A stretch of DNA of 64,000 nt. Source: Burhinus oedicnemus (lineage: Eukaryota > Chordata > Aves > Charadriiformes > Burhinidae). Position numbers and translations under genes: made by a program. The notes beneath the pieces are model-generated. The model saw only the letters and a program-made list of their open reading frames with translations. It did not search any database and was not told where the DNA came from. Positions 57,546 to 64,000 of this stretch are shown in pieces. The stretch is taken from the NCBI GenBank assembly GCA_008921705.1, contig VFFE01007127.1, positions 1,511,472 through 1,575,471 on the forward strand, given 5' to 3'. The stretch's first letter is position 1. Each line of letters opens with the position of its first letter.

Positions 57546-59729
57546 CTCCCCATCCCACACCCTTTCCTTGGCCAGCCATTTTCTGCCCACCCTTATGCAG
57601 TCATTAGCCAGCCTTTCCCTAAACGAAAAAAAAACCCATGAAATTGGGCAAGGACAGGCTCGCAAACAACTTCAGCTTCTGGATCGTGGCAATATATTTC
57701 CTTTCAGCCAGAGGAATGCAAACCAAAGGGAGCCCGTTGCCAAACGGCCTGGCTGCAGGGCAGCTCGCGCGTGGGCGGTCAAGGCGTTTGCAACCCAACT
57801 TTGGGTTGCTCTTGCTGTAGCCACGTGTGGAAGGGGAAACCCTACGCGTGTGCCATTTTGTGGACCTGAGCGTCCCCTTGCCACCGCGGCTGCCCGCGTG
57901 GATGCGTGTCAGGCTCACTGGAGGGTGTGAGCCTGTTTATTTGTGTCTGTTTATGTATCTGCATTCTGGCTGTTTGTTGGTATGGGCTGCGTTTCCCTCC
58001 ACATATGTCTCTGTGGCTACGTGCCTGATTGCGTAGGAGAGTTTCCCATGGCTTTTTGGTGCCATTCCCAGGCAGCGCTGACAGCGAAAGGCGCACGGCA
58101 ATGGGAGATTATTAGACAGCAAAGGAAGAAGAGGGGAAACACTGAGAAATGGTTAATTGGCAGAGAAAAGCCAATCAGGGAAACCAGCACCCTGGAGGGT
58201 CTCTTTGATGGCACAGGGAGCAGACAGGGTGTTTGGGAGGGGATGCTGGGGTTGCACAACAGGCACCCATGGCCAAGCAGGGTGAAAGGGAGAGCCATGG
58301 GGGAGGAAACACACTGCAGGTGCCCCACTGGGTGGCTTTCAACATGCCTCTCATTCCTTCAGGGTTTTAAAGGCATGTTTCCCACTCACCCTTCTCTGGC
58401 ATCTAAACCAAGAAGCATCTGCAGCAACAAACCTGTCTGCCAGTATCTGCATGGCTCAGAGGAGTGCCGTGCCCATGCTACTGGTGTCCCACACCACAGC
58501 ACAGGGCTCTTCCTGATGGCAGGGTCCTCCAGTCCCTCCCACAGTGATTCCAAACACAGCAGCCTCCAAGATAACCAACCTGAATAGCCAGCTCCGCAGT
58601 TCAGACACCGAAACAAGACAAGGACACACCATACACTGAGCTGTGACAGCCCCAGAAGGTAAGTCCTTGGTGTACCTGCACTTCAGGACCCGCTTTCTCC
58701 CAGTCTAACAACAGACACAGCACCACCATCCTGCAGGCATCTCACCAGACAGTTGCCCACACACCTTAGGATAACAGCCACCAGGCTCCACCAACCCAAA
58801 AGCTCTTTGTTTCCCAGGTGTCTGTATATGAACATTCCCCAGCCCTGAGGTCCTGCCCTCCTTCATTGCTATCACCTGTGAAACACCTGAGCCGTTCCTG
58901 CCCTCGCTAATGAAGGCTAATGACTTAATTACTCACCCATCCTTCAGCCTGCTTAGGAGCTTCCCTCTCGCTGTACTGACAGGCTGGGCAGTTCTTCCCT
59001 GCTCTAATGGACTTACAAGAGGACTTCTGGTTGCTTTGAGCTCCTAATGCCAGTCTCATGTGGTCCCTCCATGCTGTATTCCAGGCTTGTCCACCACTTG
59101 TGACCGAATTTCCCCTTCCTGGGTGCCTCTTTGCACGTGAGCATACAAAGTCTGCCTGTCTTACCTGCCTGCTCGCCCCCACCAAAGGGAGTAGGAACCA
59201 CTGACACCCTCCATGTGGAGGCTCAGCCCCACAGCAGAGTGCAGATTTCCCTTTCAGGAAGGGATTTGGCCCTTCTGGTCCCAGAAGGTGCTTGATGGTC
59301 AGACTTTTTCCTTCCAAATTCCTTATAATGCCAGTGGGGTAACGGAGAGCAGCACATGAGGAAGCTGCCCTTGGAGGACCATGGGGAGCAGGTGGCAGTA
59401 AGACCCCAGAGCAGTTTGTGTGCAATGACCGATGTTGGCTCCCAGTGTCTTCCCCCAGCCAGACCCACATTGTCAGCCCCATGGTGGGCCACCCCAACTC
59501 TGCCCCATCGATCTGCGCCCCTTGCATGGAGACCAGCCCGTGGCATGGTGAGGGTGCTGGGCAAGGGCTGCTCCATCTGCACGGACCACCACACACACCA
59601 GCTCTTCATCCTATTTCCAAGCAGACATTTAGGTTCGAGCTTTCCTCGCACTCCACGAGGTTTCCCTCCCATCCACGGCACACAGCAACCTACACAGGCC
59701 GCTGTGTAGGAGCATCGCTTGGGTTACCT
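57546..59729. other. Unique noncoding stretch
   Basis: GC-moderate with overlapping frames (214 codons plus at 57943-58587; 223 codons minus at 58925-59596) without recognised domains. A TAATGAAGGCTAATGACTTAATTAC cluster lies at about 58907-58931. Confidence 0.45.
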
Positions 59730-60130
59730 CCATGACGAAGGTCTCTGGAGGTCCCATCTATTACGCTCCTATCAGGACCCGTCTTTGGTTCATTTCTTTA
59801 ACAAATCTTCCCTGTGCATCTTGGTGGAAAGAGCCCAGAGATAATAACAGCAGATATGCGTTGACCTATGGGATTCCTGGAGTGATCAAACTGTCAGATA
59901 ACGGAATAAATCTTTCTCATGGGCTGGGGATTAAATCAGAGAGTGTTAGCTGCTGCGGCTTCTTATTTATTTCTGTTCTCTTAGATTGCATTTCCCTTCC
60001 CCCCATGAAGAGCGCTTGCTGCCTACAGCTGTAAATTACTGCAAACCTTTATGGTAAGTTTAGACAACGAGTCTCTTAACCTTGCAAACACCTCTTGTTT
60101 CTCTTAATGGTCTCCAAAAGCTCCCGGGAA
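59730..60130. promoter_or_regulatory. Candidate noncoding regulatory block
   Basis: Repeat-free, AT-richer than its flanks, with GATAATAAC, AATAAATC and ATTAAATC cores. A 100-codon frame (59732-60034) lacks a domain. Candidate by composition only. Confidence 0.22.
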
Positions 60131-60648
60131 AGAGAAAGCAAAAAGGGGAATATGATTTGATAGTAAGCGCGTACCTTGGCATCGCGCATCAGCGTGACCC
60201 GGTCTGAAGATCACCTAAAATGCACGGGCTCAGTGTGTAACTCTCGGCTGTTTCATTGACTGGTTTCATGACCTTGGATGCAGCATTTCATCTCTGCTTC
60301 GCCCAGTCCTTCATCTGTCTCTGTTCTCCGCAGCCTCCTGGGGCTGAGGACGGGCTGCATCCCACATGCGGGGCTGCAGGGAGTCGGGGTCACGGCTCTT
60401 GTACATCAGCACATGACCTTTACCCGAAACGGAGCGATTCCCTGTTTGCTTTGGCAGGGGCTGCACCGGGATATCTGGGCATCAGGCAGCATCTCGGGGA
60501 TTTGGGTGGAAGATCACCATGACAGCTATAGAGCACAGGACTGCCGGGTGAGCTCCGGAAGAGTGGATGGAGAATTATCCAGAAGGGGTTCAGTCTCTGG
60601 CGTCTATTCAGCAGAAATTTTTAATGTGGTGAAATATGTTCTCCTTCC
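60131..60648. other. Unique noncoding stretch
   Basis: GC-moderate. A 171-codon plus frame (60278-60793) runs into the A/G tract downstream, giving a Lys-rich tail, which is an artefact. No gene. Confidence 0.5.
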
Positions 60649-60706
60649 AAAAAAAAAGAAAAGAAACACAAGAAAAGAAGGAAAGAAAAAAAAAAAAAAA
60701 AGAAAC
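60649..60706 (+). repeat. A/G-rich low-complexity tract
   Basis: Long A runs interspersed with single G and C residues. Simple repeat; no poly-A-tailed element is recognisable immediately upstream. Confidence 0.8.
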
Positions 60707-61885
60707 CCAAACCAAAACCCAAAACCACCTAAGTGTGAAGTTTGCTGTGAAATGACTACTCCCCTGGAAAAGTTTCTACATTTCAGTGCTTAAGTCCCAG
60801 TTTCAGAGGAGGCTCCTGCCCGACCCCCCCGCCATGTTCCTCCCCCTCCCCAGGGTGAGCTGCCCCGGGTCCCTATGAATTAGCAAAGCAGCCTTCTCCA
60901 GCACGGTGCATCTGGGTGCTGCTGCAGGCATGGGATGGGAAGCACAGCTGTAAGATCCCGCTCTCCCTCCAGTAGTTTCTGGCCTCTCCTACCCACCTCC
61001 GGCAGCCCATCAGCCAGCCCTGCCCGGAGGATGGGGCCGGGAGCTGGGATCCCGGGAAACGCTGCCTGAGTCATGCCAGCCACCACAAATCCCACAAAAT
61101 GAGTTTGATGGTTGGTGCTGCTCAGGTGCAAAAAGATTCCTATAGGGAAGAAACCTCGTGGGAGCTGCCGTGGCACAGGCTTCACGCCACCGCGCCGTGC
61201 TGCGGAGGGGGGACCGACACCAGAAGTGGGCTCCGCAGGCCAAATTAGGCTGGCAGCCGGTATAGCGGTGTTGAGATTGACAGACTGATATCAAGTCCAG
61301 ATGTGACACATCAGCTTGAAAACACCTTTGCCCTAGGCTGGGGGAAAGCAATCGGAGAGGAGAGCAGCTCATTGCGCGGTGCTGCCTGCTCCTGACACGC
61401 CAGCTCTCCCCTCCTCTCCTTCCCCTCGGCAATTTTCACCCCAAAAAAACTTTGTTTGTGTAGGAAGCAATGTTTCGCGAGCCACCTTCAATCCTATTTG
61501 CACCAGCCGGCGGTGTTGGGGGCCAGCTCTCGTTCTTCCCGATGCCAGATGCTCTCACAGCCGGATGGGACTGCATGAAAATGGGGCAGAAAGGGAGACG
61601 GAGGGAGGCAGGGACTGACGCAGGGATGGATGACGGTACAGGTTTGCATGACAAAAATCCCCTGTGACTTTCCTTGGAGCAGCAACTTTCCAAATCCCGC
61701 CCTAAAAGCCCCCCCATCCATGTCCTCACCAGGACCTCAGTGGATTCCCAGGGCTCTGCGGAGCCACCGGCGTGTCCTCGGGGCCAAGCTCGGGGACAGC
61801 CTTCCCCTTCCCACCCCCTTCCCAGCCCTTCCCGCAGCCACTCCAGCCTCCCTGCCGCGATCTAGACACTTCGAGCTGTAAAGCT
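60707..61885. other. GC-richer unique stretch
   Basis: Single-copy GC-rich sequence with C runs near 60819-60830. Domain-free frames of 97-140 codons overlap on both strands. Confidence 0.5.
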
Positions 61886-61892
61886 AGTCTTG

Positions 61893-61930
<38 letters not shown>

Positions 61931-61938
61931 ACTTCCAA
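61886..61938 (+). repeat. Left contig end: AGTCTTGG plus poly-A
   Basis: AGTCTTGGC at 61886-61894 is followed by 34 A residues (61895-61928) and then CCACTTCCAA up to the gap. The same AGTCTTGG plus A-run appears just after the gap, suggesting an unmerged overlap of contig ends. Confidence 0.8.
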
Positions 61939-61958
61939 NNNNNNNNNNNNNNNNNNNN
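61939..61958. other. Assembly gap (20 N)
   Basis: Exactly 20 N, the same length as the gap at 25484, so likely a fixed-size placeholder. Confidence 0.98.
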
Positions 61959-61990
61959 AGTCTTGGAAAAAAAAAAAAAAAACAAAAAAA
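61959..61990 (+). repeat. Right contig start: AGTCTTGG plus poly-A
   Basis: AGTCTTGG at 61959-61966, 16 A residues, C, and 7 A residues. It mirrors the left side of the gap. Confidence 0.8.
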
Positions 61991-64000
61991 GGCTATGAGA
62001 CCTACTTCCCAGCCAGACATTTGTAATGAAATTTGATTTTATAAAAACAAAAATCCCGGAGATGCCGAGTCAGCCAATCCCTCTTCAAACTGCATTAGGT
62101 GTCCCACAGAGCACGGACAGACGAGCTGCTCCATATTCCCTTTTTTTTTTATTTTTTTTTTATTTTTTTTTAAACACCATCCATTTAAGGACGGGGAAAG
62201 CTTGATCGATAGGCAGCGCCAGCGTGGGCTGCCCGAGGTGCTCGCGTGCTGTTTCATCAGAGGATGATTGCTCTGCCGCCACCAGCCCACGCTGCGACCG
62301 GCGGGGGACCAGCAGCCAAGTTCAAAGCCAGCCCTCCGAACCCACCCGCTGCCATGCCATGGTGGAGTTCAAGCCGGGGAGGGATTCGAGGTCTACAGAG
62401 CAAAGTACACGGCCCATCGGGTGCTGGAGAGATGGCGCTGCCTTTCATGTCCCACAGTAGAAAACAAACCAGCGCCGGCACCCTGGGGGAGCGGCGGGAA
62501 GCTTCCACTCCAGCGGCAGCAGAAAAGTCTCAGGGCTTGGCGTGAGGAAGAGAAAAATCAGTGCGAATGGCAGCTGAGCAGTGGGGGGGACAGCGGCAGG
62601 AGGCTGGCACAGAGGTGGGGATGTGGGTTCGGCTGGCCGATGGACGGGGCGTTTTTCTGCACCTCCCACCCCACCATGAGGGAGCAAAACACCTGAGGCC
62701 CTCTGGTGCTCAGCCGAAATCCCACTGCCGCAGGCAAAAACTGCCCAACATCGCCTAAACACACGATTGCCATGGGCACCGCTCCTTTGGGCTGCATTGA
62801 TTTTTCGGCAATAACCTCTAGGTTGCCAGCAGACCTCTGTCCTGAGTCCCAGGGATGGCTTCGCCCTGCCGCTGACCTGGCTGCAGCCCCCGTGCATCCC
62901 TGCAGAGATGCTTTCAGGCCCTCATTTTCCAAAGTCCTTGGTAATTTTGGGTGCATTCATCTCTGACCACCCACAAGAGAGGCTCGAAGTTCAGACACGG
63001 CTGAGTGCCTCCTATTTAGAAATCTGGCAGCTTTACCAACCAGCTGAGCCCTTTTTAACGGGCAGCAGCAGCATCCCAGGTGCCCTGAGCAGCTCCTGCT
63101 TTGCTAGGCACTGTGCTGTCCTTGGCCAAGAGGTCTGGTAGAGCAGGGGAGGGCAGGAGGACAGCAGGACCATTGTCCCCAGGGTGATGGTGATGGATGG
63201 GAGATGCTCTGCCTGGTACAGGGGACTGCCCTGAGCCCTTCCGCAGCGATGCCGCACACCGCGGAGCTGCCCACCGGCTCCAGCTCAGACAAGATCATCC
63301 CGGTTTTGGGAAGGGAGAGGTGAAGTGCTGAGAGATCTTGTCCTGAAAGTCCCCCAAAGAACCACCGATAAAACCAAGCAGCCGACCCAGATCCCCTCCG
63401 CTCTTACCTTACCCGAGGGACCACGCTCCAGCCCACCAGAAAACAGGGAATTTTTCAATGCACCGACACCACCAGCACAGTCTCTTTGGGATTGAAAGTC
63501 CTCCCATGACCTTCTTCACCTCCTGAGACTGGAGAGAAAGTATCACTTGGCCATTGACCCCGAAGTGCAGAGGGTCTGACACATGGGGACATGGGTCCAG
63601 CACACGGAGATGTGACTCCAGCAACCATTAATGTGGAAGAGCAGATTGAGCACCCATTGTCAGCCATCAGAGGTTTCCTATTGACTCACAGGGCTTCAGG
63701 CTTCTCAGGGAGGGGAGGATCAATTATCCACTGCCACTAGTCTGCGGGGACATCCGAGACCACAGATAAATCACAGATAAAAGCTGTTCTACCTCTTCCA
63801 GCAGGAACACCTTCCCTGTCCTGTAAACCTCAAAGACATGACACTAAGAGGAAAGTTAAATGATTAATTTGTTTTTCAAAACTGTGTCCTGAGAAAAATA
63901 TCAAATTTTCTAGCCGGAGGAAAATTCTTTTGGCAGCCCGAGCCCCGTAAGCTGTTTGGGAGTTCATTTTAGTTGACTGAGTGTGCTTACACGTCTCTGA
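61991..64000. other. Unique noncoding stretch
   Basis: Contains a T-rich run at 62141-62171 interrupted by single A residues, GC-rich sequence at 62200-62700 with overlapping frames of 99-150 codons lacking domains, and AT-rich DNA in the final 170 bases. No exon supported. Confidence 0.45.

Noticed and set aside
58925..59596. 223-codon minus-strand frame
   Set aside because: No domain; overlaps plus-strand frames of similar quality.
59632..59648. GGTTCGAGCTTTCC resembling a tRNA B box
   Set aside because: No A box or cloverleaf-forming sequence at the right distance.

Overview
The window looks like avian nuclear DNA, intergenic or deep intronic. It holds several CR1 LINE fragments whose 3' ends carry the bird-type terminal repeat, one LTR of a kind common in bird genomes, faint copies of old amniote repeats, and otherwise mostly single-copy sequence with low interspersed-repeat density. 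Two 20-base runs of N mark assembly gaps. I found no exon, tRNA, rRNA, CRISPR array or prokaryotic feature I could defend. The many open frames of 60 to 240 codons overlap on both strands, have no recognisable domains, and behave like chance frames in GC-rich sequence.

Layout: 1-16.7 kb is unique sequence with AT-rich blocks (about 0.84-1.3, 2.45-2.75, 6.0-6.5, 7.2-7.9 and 14.0-14.35 kb) that look like candidate noncoding regulatory DNA, one MIR-like relic (5.8 kb) and one very old CR1 relic (11.4-11.7 kb). The most structured locus is 16,694-18,580: a solitary endogenous-retrovirus LTR flanked by a matching 5-bp duplication, split close to one end by a 1.2-kb CR1 LINE whose reverse-transcriptase frame is almost intact (one internal stop). 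18.6-31.5 kb is again mostly unique, with a CR1 tail (20.3 kb), a MIR-like relic (21.1 kb), an assembly gap (25.5 kb), and candidate regulatory blocks around 24.1, 24.9, 26.4 and 29.6-30.2 kb. 31.5-32.7 kb has a putative old LINE C-terminal relic followed by an antisense CR1. 32.7-64 kb is GC-richer unique sequence with an old CR1 relic (47.0 kb), a 70-bp CR1 tail (49.7 kb), a 450-bp CR1 3' fragment (54.0-54.4 kb), a gap with apparent duplicated contig ends (61.9 kb), and AT-rich candidate blocks near 38.5, 40.2, 43.3, 45.2, 47.5, 51.7, 52.8, 57.5 and 59.8 kb.

The only protein-coding information recognised is dead transposon reverse transcriptase. The region's likely cellular role, if any, is cis-regulation of genes outside the window. 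That is an inference from composition and motif clustering; conservation cannot be tested from one sequence. No new multi-gene system was found. The clearest new reading is the LTR/CR1 nesting.
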